64,000 bases of DNA from Sphingomonadales bacterium 32-65-25 (GCA_002280855.1 NCEU01000004.1:115118-179117); one strand, 5' to 3'. Counted from the first letter of the stretch, positions 1 through 8,093 are shown. The notes: generated by a model not told the origin, from the sequence alone. Made by a program: numbers and translations.

Positions 1-2
1 AT

Positions 3-125
3 GGCCGCAGCCGTTCCAACGTGGCGCGCGGCATCACGGTGGTGGGCGAGCTTGATCCGAACGTCCCGCCGCAGGGCGTGGCACCGCTGCCGGGCATCCA
101 TACGCCGGGCGGCAAGGACGCGTAA
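3..125 (+). CDS. 3' end of an unidentified gene
   Basis: Only the last 40 codons are inside the window, in the third forward frame. They end ...VPPQGVAPLPGIHTPGGKDA followed by TAA. The reading frame is open from the window edge and is followed by a good terminator at 150-171, which is why I believe it is a real gene tail. I do not recognise the family from this fragment; the preceding residues (VARGITVVGELDPN) give no clear motif. Sequence upstream of the window is needed to name it. Confidence 0.5.
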   Translation, partial: GRSRSNVARGITVVGELDPNVPPQGVAPLPGIHTPGGKDA

Positions 126-149
126 CACCGCGCACAACACAAACGAAAA

Positions 150-180
150 GGGCGGCCCTCACAGGCCGCCCTTCTTGTTT
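150..180. terminator. Bidirectional hairpin terminator
   Basis: An 8-bp GC stem (GGGCGGCC at 150-157 with GGCCGCCC at 164-171) is followed by a T-rich tract on the plus strand and preceded by AAAA, which gives a T-run on the minus strand. It lies between the converging gene tail at 125 and the adenosine kinase stop at 195, so it can serve both. Confidence 0.75.
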
Positions 181-194
181 GTGGGTGGTGGAGT

Positions 195-1181
195 TCAGCC
201 CAGCTTGCTGGCAATCAGCGCCCGCAAATCCGCTTCCGGCCGCGCACCGAAGTGGCTGATCACCTCCGCCGCCGAAATGCAGCCAATGCGGGCGCAATCG
301 GGGAGGCTGCGCCCCTGCACCAGCGCCGCCATAAAACCACCGGCAAACAGATCGCCCGCGCCGGTGGTGTCCACCACCTTGCTCACCTTCTCACCGCCCA
401 CCTCGTAACGATGCCCGCCGCCCAGCACGACCGCGCCCTTCTCGCTGCGGGTCACCACGGTGATGCAGGCATGTTTGGCCAGCTCCGCCATCGCCGCATC
501 GATATCGTCGGTCTGATACAGCGCCTTCACCTCATTCTCGTTGCCGAACATGATATCGACATGGCTTTCCAGCAGGCTACGGAAATCGGCGCGATGGCCC
601 TCCACGCAGAACACGTCGCTCAAGGTGAAAGCCACCTTGTTCCCCGCCTCACGCGCCACCTTGATCGCCGCCTGCATGGCGGCACGCGGCGCGGCCGGAT
701 CCCACAGATAGCCTTCCAGATAGAGAATGCCTGATTTCGCCACCAATTCGGCATCCAGATCGCTGGCATCCAGTTCCTGGCAAGCGCCCAGATAGGTGTT
801 CATCGTGCGCTCGCCATCGGGCGTCACCACGATCAGGCAGCGCCCGGTGGGCGGGCCGCCCGTGGCCGCCGCCGTATCAAACGCCACGCCGGCCGCGCGG
901 ATATCATGGGTGAACACCTGCCCCAGCTGATCGCCCGCCACCCGGCCCACAAACGCCGTGCGCGCGCCCAAGGCCGCTGCACCCGCCACCGAATTCGCCG
1001 CCGAACCGCCACTGATCTCGCGGCCGGGCCCCATCGCACCATAAAGCGCCTCGGCCTCACCGGCATCGATCAGCCGCATGCAACCATGCTCGATCCCGCG
1101 GCTAGACAGGAAATCCGGGGTCTCGCTGCTGATCACGTCAACAATCGCGTTGCCCATGGCGAGAATGTCATACTGCGGCAT
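195..1181 (-). CDS. Adenosine kinase (PfkB/ribokinase family)
   Basis: This 328-residue cytoplasmic sugar/nucleoside kinase is expected to phosphorylate adenosine to AMP with ATP, for purine salvage. The N-terminal GNAIVDV strand, the substrate-site glycine pair in GREISGGSAANS, and the C-terminal PfkB signature DTTGAGD (residues 271-277, with Asp277 the expected catalytic base) are all visible. Length and the FxGNENE motif fit the alphaproteobacterial adenosine kinase group rather than ribokinase or fructokinase, but substrate choice cannot be proved from sequence. The ATG at 1181 has an AGGAG ribosome site seven bases upstream. It is monocistronic and ends against the shared terminator at 150-171. 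Confidence 0.85.
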   Translation of the reverse strand: MPQYDILAMGNAIVDVISSETPDFLSSRGIEHGCMRLIDAGEAEALYGAMGPGREISGGSAANSVAGAAALGARTAFVGRVAGDQLGQVFTHDIRAAGVAFDTAAATGGPPTGRCLIVVTPDGERTMNTYLGACQELDASDLDAELVAKSGILYLEGYLWDPAAPRAAMQAAIKVAREAGNKVAFTLSDVFCVEGHRADFRSLLESHVDIMFGNENEVKALYQTDDIDAAMAELAKHACITVVTRSEKGAVVLGGGHRYEVGGEKVSKVVDTTGAGDLFAGGFMAALVQGRSLPDCARIGCISAAEVISHFGARPEADLRALIASKLG

Positions 1182-1256
1182 GCACGGCTCCTGAAAATGC
1201 AGGCCGTGCCATAGCCGCTTGCCCCGCCCCTGCCCAGACCTTACCTAAAGGGCGAA

Positions 1257-1964
1257 ATGCCCGCCGCCTTCATCCTCAGCTTCGCGCAATTGTGGGACCC
1301 GGCCATCCGCCGCATCCTGCTGCGCGCGCTGCTGCTCACGCTGCTGCTGTTCGCCGGCCTCAGCTGGGCGGTGTTCAAGGGCATCGCATTGATCGAAACC
1401 AATGGCTGGCCAGGGTGGCTGCAAAGCTTCTGGACCAACGGCGCCGGTGATGCCGCGGCTTTCCTGCTCTCCATGCTGCTCACCTGGCTCGGCTTTACCA
1501 GCATCGCCACCGCCGTCATGTCCATGTGGCAGGACGAGATCATCGTCGCCGTCGAAACCCGCTACTACCCCCACGCCAAGGGCCACGCGCTGGGCTTGGG
1601 CGTCGAACTCGCCATGGGCGGGCGGGCGGCGATCCGCGTCGCCCTGATCAACATGGCTCTGCTGCCCGCCTATCTGCTGCTGCTGGTCACCGGAATCGGG
1701 CCCTTGGTGCTGTTCATCATCGCCAACGGCTGGGCCCTGGGCCGCGAATATCTCGAAGCCGTCGCCGCCCGCCACGTCCCGCTGGGCGAATCCCGCGCCT
1801 GGCCGGGGCAGCACAAATGGGATTCATGGGGCATCGGCTTCCTCACGGCCGGGCTGTTCGCGGTGCCCGTGCTCAATCTGGTTGCGCCGATGATGGGGGC
1901 GATGATGGCCACGCATATCTTCCACCGCGAGCGGGAAGACGAGGCGAAGGCGAGGGCGGCTTAA
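1257..1964 (+). CDS. EI24/CysZ-like integral membrane protein
   Basis: This 235-residue inner-membrane protein has about four hydrophobic segments (roughly residues 20-45, 65-90, 130-160 and 195-220). The segment around EYLEAVAARHVP, after the third helix block, is typical of EI24-domain proteins, the family that includes the sulfate permease CysZ. Sulfate transport is known for CysZ, but most alphaproteobacterial members are uncharacterised and there is no cysteine-biosynthesis gene next to it here, so I do not assign a substrate. The start has AAAGGG eight bases upstream. It is convergent with the small membrane protein at 1961-2182; the two stop codons overlap by four bases. Confidence 0.7.
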   Translation: MPAAFILSFAQLWDPAIRRILLRALLLTLLLFAGLSWAVFKGIALIETNGWPGWLQSFWTNGAGDAAAFLLSMLLTWLGFTSIATAVMSMWQDEIIVAVETRYYPHAKGHALGLGVELAMGGRAAIRVALINMALLPAYLLLLVTGIGPLVLFIIANGWALGREYLEAVAARHVPLGESRAWPGQHKWDSWGIGFLTAGLFAVPVLNLVAPMMGAMMATHIFHREREDEAKARAA

Positions 1965-2182
1965 AGAATCCCGCCGCCCATGAACAGGCGGAACGCGCCG
2001 ACCACGATCACGATCAGGTTGAGATTCCGCCCGGCGTCCTTGCCCGACAGGAAGCCCAGCCCCAGCCCGACCATGGCCAGCGGGATGATTGCCCAGTTGG
2101 CCCAGCCGAGGAAGGGCAGGAAGGCGAAGATGGCGAGGCCCAGCGCGACCAGGCCGATCATGAGCGAGACGATGTTCAACAT
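1961..2182 (-). CDS. Small two-helix membrane protein
   Basis: This protein of 73 residues has two hydrophobic stretches (about residues 4-38 and 53-70) joined by a short loop GLGFLSGKDAGRNLN. I chose the internal ATG at 2182 because the longer upstream extension to 2362 is antisense to the acyl-CoA dehydrogenase start and lacks protein-like composition. Similar short hydrophobic proteins are common and unnamed in sphingomonads. No function can be given. Its stop overlaps the end of the EI24-like gene on the other strand. Confidence 0.6.
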   Translation of the reverse strand: MLNIVSLMIGLVALGLAIFAFLPFLGWANWAIIPLAMVGLGLGFLSGKDAGRNLNLIVIVVGAFRLFMGGGIL

Positions 2183-2263
2183 GGGTTGAATGTGGGGATG
2201 GCCGGAGCCGGCGCAAGGTGTCGCAGCGGCAAAATTCACAGGGTTGCCGCTGCCCCGATTCGG

Positions 2264-2281
2264 GTTTACGTAAACGTCAAC
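2264..2281. promoter_or_regulatory. LiuR-like palindromic operator
   Basis: The sequence GTTTACGTAAACGTCAAC contains a perfect 12-bp palindrome (2264-2275) and matches the pattern TTTACGTnnACGTnAA. This pattern is known for MerR-family LiuR regulators of branched-chain and fatty acyl-CoA catabolism in proteobacteria. It sits 23 bases upstream of the acyl-CoA dehydrogenase start, where repression or activation would be expected. That it acts as an operator is inference; the regulator itself is not in the window. Confidence 0.55.
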
Positions 2282-2303
2282 CTGTAAGCTGGGGAGTGAA
2301 GCC

Positions 2304-3512
2304 ATGGATCTGAATTTCAGCGCCGAAGACAACGCCTTTCGTGACGAAGTGCGTGCCTTCATCCGCGACCATTATCCCGCCTATCTGAACGAGAAGATTC
2401 ACGAGGGTGAGGAAATGGCGAAGGAAGATTTCCTCGCCTGGCACAAGGTGCTGCACCAGAAGGGCTGGATCGTTCCGGCGTGGCCGACCGAATATGGCGG
2501 CACCGGCTGGACCGCCACCCAGCGTTATATCTGGTCTGAAGAAACCGCCGCGGCCGATACCGTGCGCCTGATGCCGTTTGGCCTCAGCATGGTTGGCCCG
2601 GTGATCTACACCTTCGGCACGCCGGAACAGAAAGCCAAGTTCCTGCCCCGCATCCTGAGTGGTGAGGATTGGTGGTGCCAGGGTTATTCCGAGCCCGGCG
2701 CCGGTTCCGATCTTGCCAGCTTGCGCACCCGCGCCGAGCGTTTCACCGGCGACGACGGTAAGGAATATTACCGCGTCAACGGCCAGAAGACCTGGACGAC
2801 GATGGCGCAGCACGCCGATTGGGGCTTCTTCTTGGTTCGCACCGATCCCACCGCCAAGATCCAGGAAGGCATTTCCTTCCTGCTGATCGACATGAAGACG
2901 CCCGGCATCACCGTGCGCCCGATCATCACCCTGGGCGGTGAGCATGAAGTCAACGAAGTGTGGCTGGAAGACGTGATCGTGCCGGTGGAAAACCGCGTGT
3001 TCCACGAGAACAAGGGCTGGACCTGCGCCAAGTTCCTGCTGGCCCACGAACGCACCGGCATCGCCGGCGTGGCTGCTTCCAAGCGCAATGTTGAGCGCAT
3101 CAAGGACGTTGCCCGCAAGACCGAAGACGGCGGCGAGGCGCTGATGGCCAACCCGTTCTTCAAGCGCAAGGTGGCCGAACTGGAAGTCGATCTGGCGGCG
3201 CTGGAATATACCGAACTGCGGACCCTCGCTGGCGAAAGCAGCGGCAAGGGCCCCGGCCCGGAATCCAGCCTGCTCAAGATCAAGGGCACCGAAATCCAGC
3301 AGCGGCTGACCGAGCTGGCGCTGGAAGCCGCCGGCACCTATGGCGCGCCGTATTTCCGTTCGATGGGCGAAGGCGACAACAGCTTCGCCGTCGGCCCGGA
3401 CAGCGCCCGCCGCACCGCGCCGGTGTATTTCAACATGCGCAAGACCAGCATCTATGGCGGGTCCAACGAGATCCAGCGCAACATCATCGCCAAGATGGTG
3501 CTGGGCCTTTGA
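2304..3512 (+). CDS. Acyl-CoA dehydrogenase, larger subunit of a tandem pair
   Basis: This 402-residue FAD enzyme should introduce the alpha-beta double bond into an acyl-CoA thioester. The middle domain motif YSEPGAGSDLASL (flavin/substrate loop) and the C-terminal YGGSNEIQRNIIAKMVLGL, which contacts FAD, are both intact. The start follows GGGGAGTGAAGCC. A second, shorter acyl-CoA dehydrogenase begins 58 bases after its stop, so the two probably form one transcript under the palindrome at 2264-2281. Adjacent long and short acyl-CoA dehydrogenases are known to form alpha2beta2 enzymes in steroid side-chain degradation; the same is possible here. The true substrate is unknown. Confidence 0.9.
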   Translation: MDLNFSAEDNAFRDEVRAFIRDHYPAYLNEKIHEGEEMAKEDFLAWHKVLHQKGWIVPAWPTEYGGTGWTATQRYIWSEETAAADTVRLMPFGLSMVGPVIYTFGTPEQKAKFLPRILSGEDWWCQGYSEPGAGSDLASLRTRAERFTGDDGKEYYRVNGQKTWTTMAQHADWGFFLVRTDPTAKIQEGISFLLIDMKTPGITVRPIITLGGEHEVNEVWLEDVIVPVENRVFHENKGWTCAKFLLAHERTGIAGVAASKRNVERIKDVARKTEDGGEALMANPFFKRKVAELEVDLAALEYTELRTLAGESSGKGPGPESSLLKIKGTEIQQRLTELALEAAGTYGAPYFRSMGEGDNSFAVGPDSARRTAPVYFNMRKTSIYGGSNEIQRNIIAKMVLGL

Positions 3513-3570
3513 ACGATTGAACGCCGCCCCGGCGTGCGCCGGGGCGGCTTCACTGCCTTGGGGAACGACG

Positions 3571-4686
3571 ATGGATTTCAATTTCACCGAAGAACAGACC
3601 ATGCTGCGCGACATGCTTTCGCGCTACCTGGCGGATACCTACACGTTCGACGCCCGCCAGAAGGTCGTGCACGGCGGCAAGGGCTGGAACCCGGCCGTGT
3701 GGCAGGCCTTTGCGGAAGAACTCGGCGTGCTGGGCGCGCCGTTTGCGGAAGCGCATGGCGGCCTTGGCGGCGGCGCGATCGAGAATATGGTGGTGATGGA
3801 AGAAATGGGCCGCGCCATCGTGCTGGAACCCTATCTCTCCACCGTCGTCATCGGTGGCGGCGCGCTGAAGCATGTGGGCGGCGCGATCGCTGACGCCGTG
3901 ATCCCCGGCATCATCGCCGGCACCACCCGCATCGCCTTTGCCGCCTATGAACCGCAGGGCCGCTTCTATCTCAACGATCTCACCACCACGCTCAAGGGTG
4001 GCCTGCTCAATGGCCATAAGGCCGTTGTGGAAGGCGCGGCGCATGCCACGCACCTGCTCGTCACCGCCCGCACCGGCGGCGCCCAGCGTGATGCTGGCGG
4101 CGTGGCGCTGCTGCTGATCCCGGCTGACGCGAAGGGCATCACCCGCCGCGATTATCTGACGGTGCACGGCGCGTCGGCCAGCGAAGTCTATTTCGAAAAT
4201 GTCGCGGTTGGCGCCGAGCATGTGCTGAACGCAGAAGCCCTGCCGCTGATCGAAGCGGTTGTGGACGAAGCCACCGCCGCCGTGTGCGCCGAAGCCTGCG
4301 GCGTGCTGAAGGTGCTGCATGCCACCACGCTGGATTACGCCAAGCAGCGCAAGCAGTTCGGCAAAGCGATCGGTGATTTCCAGGTGATCCAGCACCGCCT
4401 GGTCGACATGTTCATGGAGGTCGAACAGGCCGTTTCCATGACCATGATGGCCACGCTGAAGCTCGACACCGCCGAACGCAGCGCCGCCGTTTCGATGGCC
4501 AAGGCCAAGGTTGGCAAGGCCGCCAAGTTCGTCGGCCAGAACGCCGTGCAGGTGCATGGCGGCATCGGCATCACCCAGGAACTGGCCGTGGGCCATTATT
4601 TCAAGCGCGCCACGCTGATCGAAAACCTGTTCGGTTCGGTGGATTTCCACCTGTCGCGCTACGAAGGCATCGCGCTGGCGGCGTAA
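3571..4686 (+). CDS. Acyl-CoA dehydrogenase, smaller subunit of a tandem pair
   Basis: At 371 residues it is shorter than its partner at 2304-3512. It has the N-terminal helical domain (MDFNFTEEQTMLRDM) and the C-terminal helix bundle with KQRKQFGKAIGDFQVIQH and VHGGIGITQE. The usual flavin loop YSEPGAGS is absent and the extreme C-terminus lacks the NEIQR-type segment, as in the partner subunits of heterotetrameric acyl-CoA dehydrogenases. I chose ATG 3571 (GGGGAACG upstream) over the long upstream extension, which only reads another frame of the preceding gene. A strong terminator follows at 4711-4738. Confidence 0.85.
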   Translation: MDFNFTEEQTMLRDMLSRYLADTYTFDARQKVVHGGKGWNPAVWQAFAEELGVLGAPFAEAHGGLGGGAIENMVVMEEMGRAIVLEPYLSTVVIGGGALKHVGGAIADAVIPGIIAGTTRIAFAAYEPQGRFYLNDLTTTLKGGLLNGHKAVVEGAAHATHLLVTARTGGAQRDAGGVALLLIPADAKGITRRDYLTVHGASASEVYFENVAVGAEHVLNAEALPLIEAVVDEATAAVCAEACGVLKVLHATTLDYAKQRKQFGKAIGDFQVIQHRLVDMFMEVEQAVSMTMMATLKLDTAERSAAVSMAKAKVGKAAKFVGQNAVQVHGGIGITQELAVGHYFKRATLIENLFGSVDFHLSRYEGIALAA

Positions 4687-4710
4687 GCGCCTGCAGCAAC
4701 GCAAACGAGA

Positions 4711-4738
4711 AGGCCGGGCAGCGATGCCCGGCCTTTTT
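4711..4738 (+). terminator. Rho-independent terminator
   Basis: A perfect 10-bp stem AGGCCGGGCA (4711-4720) with TGCCCGGCCT (4725-4734), loop GCGA, is followed by TTTTT. It closes the two-gene acyl-CoA dehydrogenase transcript. Confidence 0.85.
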
Positions 4739-4774
4739 CGTTGAGGCAGACGAGAAATGCCTCCGAGGGCAGCC

Positions 4775-4793
4775 ATCGAAACGAAGTTTCGAT
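4775..4793. repeat. Perfect 8-bp palindrome
   Basis: ATCGAAAC and GTTTCGAT are separated by GAA. It lies just before the first REP-like copy and after a CTCCG word, and may be an insertion within that repeat, because the CTCCG and CGGGCAG parts that touch in other copies are split by it here. Confidence 0.5.
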
Positions 4794-4800
4794 TGCACCC

Positions 4801-4838
4801 GCCGCGGGCAGGGGTGACCCCTGCACCCGTTTGTTGGT
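4801..4838 (-). repeat. REP-like intergenic repeat, copy 1
   Basis: This copy reads GCGGGCAGGGGTGACCCCTGCACCCGTTTGTTGG on the plus strand, which is the reverse complement of the form at 4870-4916 and 10125-10167. The core GCAGGGGTGACCCCTGC is itself a hairpin. With copy 2 it makes an inverted pair about 30 bases apart, the arrangement called a REPIN in other bacteria. Confidence 0.75.
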
Positions 4839-4869
4839 TTGGCGCCCTGTTGCGAAAGCTGGGGCCGAA

Positions 4870-4916
4870 CCCAAACGAAAGCGGGTGCAGGGGCTCAGCC
4901 CCTGCCCGCCGGAGGC
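4870..4916 (+). repeat. REP-like intergenic repeat, copy 2
   Basis: The unit is CAAACGAA..GGGTGCAGGGG CTCA CCCCTGCCCGCCGGAGGC, built around the hairpin GCAGGGG/CCCCTGC. It is almost identical over 38 bases to the copy at 10125-10167. It lies in the gap between the ends of two converging acyl-CoA dehydrogenase genes. Confidence 0.8.
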
Positions 4917-4926
4917 TGTTTCTTCC

Positions 4927-6162
4927 TTAAATCAAATCCCCACCCGCCGCCGAGGCCGTCGTGCCATGAGCCTGGTACGCCTTGATCACGTTGCGCCCCA
5001 CCGTCCAGCGGTGCACTTCGTCCGGCCCATCGACCAGCCGCTGCGAACGGATATGCGTGTACCAGCTCGCCAGCGGCGTATCCTGGCTGTAACCGAGCGC
5101 GCCGTGTAGCTGGATGGCGGTATCCACCACCTTGTGCACCATGTGCGCCAGGAACACCTTGGCGATGCTGTTTTCCTGCCGCAGGTCCATGCCCTTTTCC
5201 GCCTTGTAGGCGATGTGCAGCAGCATCAACCGCGCCATGTAAAGTTCGCTGGCGCATTCGGCGAGCATGAACTGCACGCCCTGGCGGTCGCTCAGGCGCT
5301 TCCCGAACGTCTCGCGCTGCGTCACATGCGCCGTCGCCAGATCGAGCGCGCGCTGCGCCATCGCCACATTATGCATGCCGTGCCGCAGACGGCCATAGGC
5401 CAGCCGGTGCTGCCCCATGTTGAAGCCATTGCCTTCACCGCCGAGCAGATTTTCGGCCGGCACCACCAGATCCTTGATCTCGATCTCGCTGTGGCCGCCG
5501 CCCATCACCTGGGACAGCGGGCCTTCAATCGCCATCGTCTTGATGTCGCGCTTGATGATGTAACCGGGGTTGGGCAGCTCCACGATGAAGGTGGAAAACT
5601 GGCGATGGCGCGGCGCATCCGGATCGGTGCGCGCCATCACCACGGCCAGATCGGCGGCACTGGCGGCGGACGAGAACCACTTCTCCCCGTTCATGATGTA
5701 ATTGCTGTTGCCGTCCTTCACCGCGGTGGTGCGCATGCCGGTGGCATCGGCGCCCGCGGCCTTCTCGGTCATCGAGTAACACACACGCTTTTCGCCATTC
5801 AGCAGCGGCTTCAGATACTTTTCCTTCTGAAACTCCGTCCCATGCGCCAGCAGGGTGAGCATCGTCGCATCATCCGGCCCCTGGCTGTTCATCGACAGCG
5901 CGCCGAGATGGCTCTGCCCCAGCTCCATCTGCACCAGCGCGTTGGCCAGCGGGCCCAGCCCCATGCCGCCATGTTCCTTGGGAATGAACGGCAGCCACAG
6001 GCCCTGCGCCCGCGCCTTGGCCCGCAGCGCGTTCAGCACGGTCTTGTAATCAGCGCCTTCGTGCAGTTCCTTTTCCGCCGGCCGGCATTCATCATTCACC
6101 CACTGCCGAACCCGTTCGCGAACGGCCTTGGCTTCGGCTGGAATCTCGAAATCGATCGACAT
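4927..6162 (-). CDS. Acyl-CoA dehydrogenase, ACAD10/11-like
   Basis: This 411-residue flavoenzyme carries the C-terminal LHGALGYSQDTPLASWYTHIRSQRLVDGPDEVHR segment (given here by its ends LHGALGYSQD and DGPDEVHR), typical of the ACAD10/ACAD11-like branch. The usual flavin loop reads MTEKAAGADATGM, which also fits that branch. Start ATG 6162 has GGAGG eight bases upstream. It converges on the tandem pair at 2304-4686 across a repeat-rich gap. ACAD10/11 enzymes act on hydroxylated or long branched acyl chains in animals; a bacterial substrate cannot be stated. It is probably monocistronic. Confidence 0.88.
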   Translation of the reverse strand: MSIDFEIPAEAKAVRERVRQWVNDECRPAEKELHEGADYKTVLNALRAKARAQGLWLPFIPKEHGGMGLGPLANALVQMELGQSHLGALSMNSQGPDDATMLTLLAHGTEFQKEKYLKPLLNGEKRVCYSMTEKAAGADATGMRTTAVKDGNSNYIMNGEKWFSSAASAADLAVVMARTDPDAPRHRQFSTFIVELPNPGYIIKRDIKTMAIEGPLSQVMGGGHSEIEIKDLVVPAENLLGGEGNGFNMGQHRLAYGRLRHGMHNVAMAQRALDLATAHVTQRETFGKRLSDRQGVQFMLAECASELYMARLMLLHIAYKAEKGMDLRQENSIAKVFLAHMVHKVVDTAIQLHGALGYSQDTPLASWYTHIRSQRLVDGPDEVHRWTVGRNVIKAYQAHGTTASAAGGDLI

Positions 6163-6310
6163 GGCGATGGCCTCCCCGGCGGTTTTTCTGTGGGAAGCTT
6201 ACTCGGGAGGCACAGGCCCGCAACCTATCACCTCTCCCCGTGGAAGAGAGGGATGCCGCGCGACACCACGCCGAGTTGAAGCCGTCGCTCACCCCGGCCA
6301 CACCCGGCCC

Positions 6311-7834
6311 ATGACCATCCTTGTGCCCATCCTCGGCGATCAACTCTCTCACACGCTCGCCAGTCTGCGCGCCGTCACCCCAGCCGGCGCCGTGGTGCTG
6401 ATGATGGAGGTGGCGGAGGAAGCCACCTACGTCCCCCACCACCCGCAGAAGATCGCCCTGTTCTTCAGCGCCATGCGCCACTTCGCAGACGAACTGCGTG
6501 AGCAGGGCTGGACCGTGGATTATGTGCGGCTGGATGATCCCGCCAACACGGGTGATTTTGCTGGCGAAGTCGCCCGCGCTGCCCAGCGCCACAGCGCCAC
6601 ACGCATCGTCACCGTGGCCGGCGGCGAATGGCGCGTGGTGGAGGGGCAACGCACCTGGGCCGAGCGCACGCAGCTGCCGCTCACCATCCTCGACGATGAC
6701 TGCTTCATCTGCACCATTGAACAGTTCGCGGGCTGGGCCAAGGGCCGCAAGCGCATGATCATGGAGGATTTCTACCGCATCATGCGCCGGCAGACCGGCC
6801 TGTTGATGGACGGTGATCAGCCGGTGGGCGGCCAGTGGAATTACGATCAGGAAAACCGCAAATCCGTGCCGAAAGGCCACCGCTTCACGCCCCCGCTGCG
6901 CTTCGCCCCCGATGCCATCACCACCGAGGTGATGGCCTTGGTCGCCGGCCGTTTCGGCAATCATTTCGGCAGCATCGATGGCTTCAGCTGGGCCGTGACC
7001 CGCGAACAGGCCCTGGCTGCCCTCGCTGATTTCATCACCCACCGCCTCGCCGGCTTCGGTGACTATCAGGACGCGATGGTCACCGGCGAAGATGTGCTCA
7101 ACCACAGCCTGCTCGCCCCCGCGCTCAATCTCGGCCTGCTTTCCCCCCTCGAAGTCTGCCAGGCCGCCGAAGCCGCCTACGTGGCCGGCACCGCGCCGCT
7201 GAACGCCGTCGAAGGCTTCATCCGCCAGATCCTCGGCTGGCGCGAATATGTGCGCGGCCTCTATTGGTTCGCCGGGCCAGATTACACCGCGCGCAACCAC
7301 CTCGCCGCCACCCGCCCGCTGCCCGCCCTGTTCTGGGGCGCGCCCACCGATCTGAAATGCCTGTCACAAGCCGTGGACGCCACCCGCCGCAACGCCATGG
7401 CCCACCATATCCAACGCCTGATGATCCTGGGCAATTTCGCCATGCTGGTCGGCGCCGATCCGGCCGAAGTCCACCGCTGGTTCCTCGCCGTCTATGCCGA
7501 CGCGCTGGAATGGGTGGAGGCCCCCAACGTCATCGGCATGTCCCAATTCGCCGACGGCGGCCTGATGGCCACCAAACCCTATGCGGCCGGCGGCGCCTAC
7601 GTGAACCGCATGAGCAACCACTGCAAAACCTGCCGCTACGACGTCAAACAACGCACCGGCCCCACCGCCTGCCCGCTCAACAGCCTCTACTGGGACTTCC
7701 TCGCCCGCCACGAAGACACACTGAAAAACAACCAACGCCTCTGGCGCATGTACGACGGCTGGCGGCGCTTCGCGCCCGACGAACAGGCGCGGATCAGAGA
7801 ACAAGCGGCAGGCTTCCTGGCAGGGCTGGCCTAA
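6311..7834 (+). CDS. phrB: FeS-type (6-4) photolyase / cryptochrome
   Basis: It is expected to repair UV-induced (6-4) photoproducts using blue light, FAD, a ribityllumazine antenna and a [4Fe-4S] cluster. The product from ATG 6311 is 507 residues, and its cysteines fall at 350, 438, 441 and 454, the same numbers I recall for the cluster ligands of Agrobacterium PhrB. The C-terminal motif CKTCRYDVKQRTGPTAC and the following NSLYWDF are typical. The N-terminal Rossmann domain begins TILVPILGDQLS. An in-frame extension to 6128 is antisense to the preceding gene and was rejected. No other DNA-repair gene adjoins it. Confidence 0.92.
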   Translation: MTILVPILGDQLSHTLASLRAVTPAGAVVLMMEVAEEATYVPHHPQKIALFFSAMRHFADELREQGWTVDYVRLDDPANTGDFAGEVARAAQRHSATRIVTVAGGEWRVVEGQRTWAERTQLPLTILDDDCFICTIEQFAGWAKGRKRMIMEDFYRIMRRQTGLLMDGDQPVGGQWNYDQENRKSVPKGHRFTPPLRFAPDAITTEVMALVAGRFGNHFGSIDGFSWAVTREQALAALADFITHRLAGFGDYQDAMVTGEDVLNHSLLAPALNLGLLSPLEVCQAAEAAYVAGTAPLNAVEGFIRQILGWREYVRGLYWFAGPDYTARNHLAATRPLPALFWGAPTDLKCLSQAVDATRRNAMAHHIQRLMILGNFAMLVGADPAEVHRWFLAVYADALEWVEAPNVIGMSQFADGGLMATKPYAAGGAYVNRMSNHCKTCRYDVKQRTGPTACPLNSLYWDFLARHEDTLKNNQRLWRMYDGWRRFAPDEQARIREQAAGFLAGLA

Positions 7835-7844
7835 ACCCCTCTTT

Positions 7845-7883
7845 CGTCGCCCCGGACTTGATCCGGGGCCCCGCTTCCTGTCC
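7845..7883 (-). repeat. CCCCGGA..TCCGGGG palindromic repeat, copy 1
   Basis: The core CCCCGGACTTGATCCGGGG is a 7-bp palindrome with a 5-base loop (7850-7868). Including flanks it matches the copy at 10334-10372 over about 39 bases in inverse orientation. This is a common dispersed palindrome in sphingomonad and related genomes. It follows phrB and may also act as its transcript end. Confidence 0.75.
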
Positions 7884-7904
7884 CTACCCCGACGGAGGAC
7901 CAAA

Positions 7905-8093
7905 ATGCCCAAACGCACCTCCCCCCAAGACGCGCACGACATCACCCAGGCCGACGACCTCCAACACGCCGTCCACGACAAACGCGAAGGCTGGCGCGCC
8001 AACCCCACCAAAGCCCGCCGCCGCCAACGCCGCTACACCGGCCTGCTAACGCGCGAGTTGCTCAAACAAGGCGGGGTGGAAGAGGAAGCGTAA
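7905..8093 (+). CDS. Small basic protein of unknown function
   Basis: This encodes 62 residues, with an acidic N-terminal half (QDAHDITQADDLQHAV) and a strongly basic centre KAGREGWR..KARRRQRRY-like region. The ATG is preceded by ACGGAGGACCAAA, an excellent ribosome site, which is the main support for translation. No membrane helix or signal peptide is visible. Proteins of this length and pattern occur as unnamed genes in sphingomonads. It lies between the photolyase and the low-GC pocket, with a dispersed palindrome just upstream. No function is proposed. Confidence 0.6.
   Translation: MPKRTSPQDAHDITQADDLQHAVHDKREGWRANPTKARRRQRRYTGLLTRELLKQGGVEEEA

Noticed and set aside
2277..3614. A 445-residue minus-strand ORF
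   Set aside because: Antisense to the first acyl-CoA dehydrogenase; it would also cover the operator-like palindrome region.
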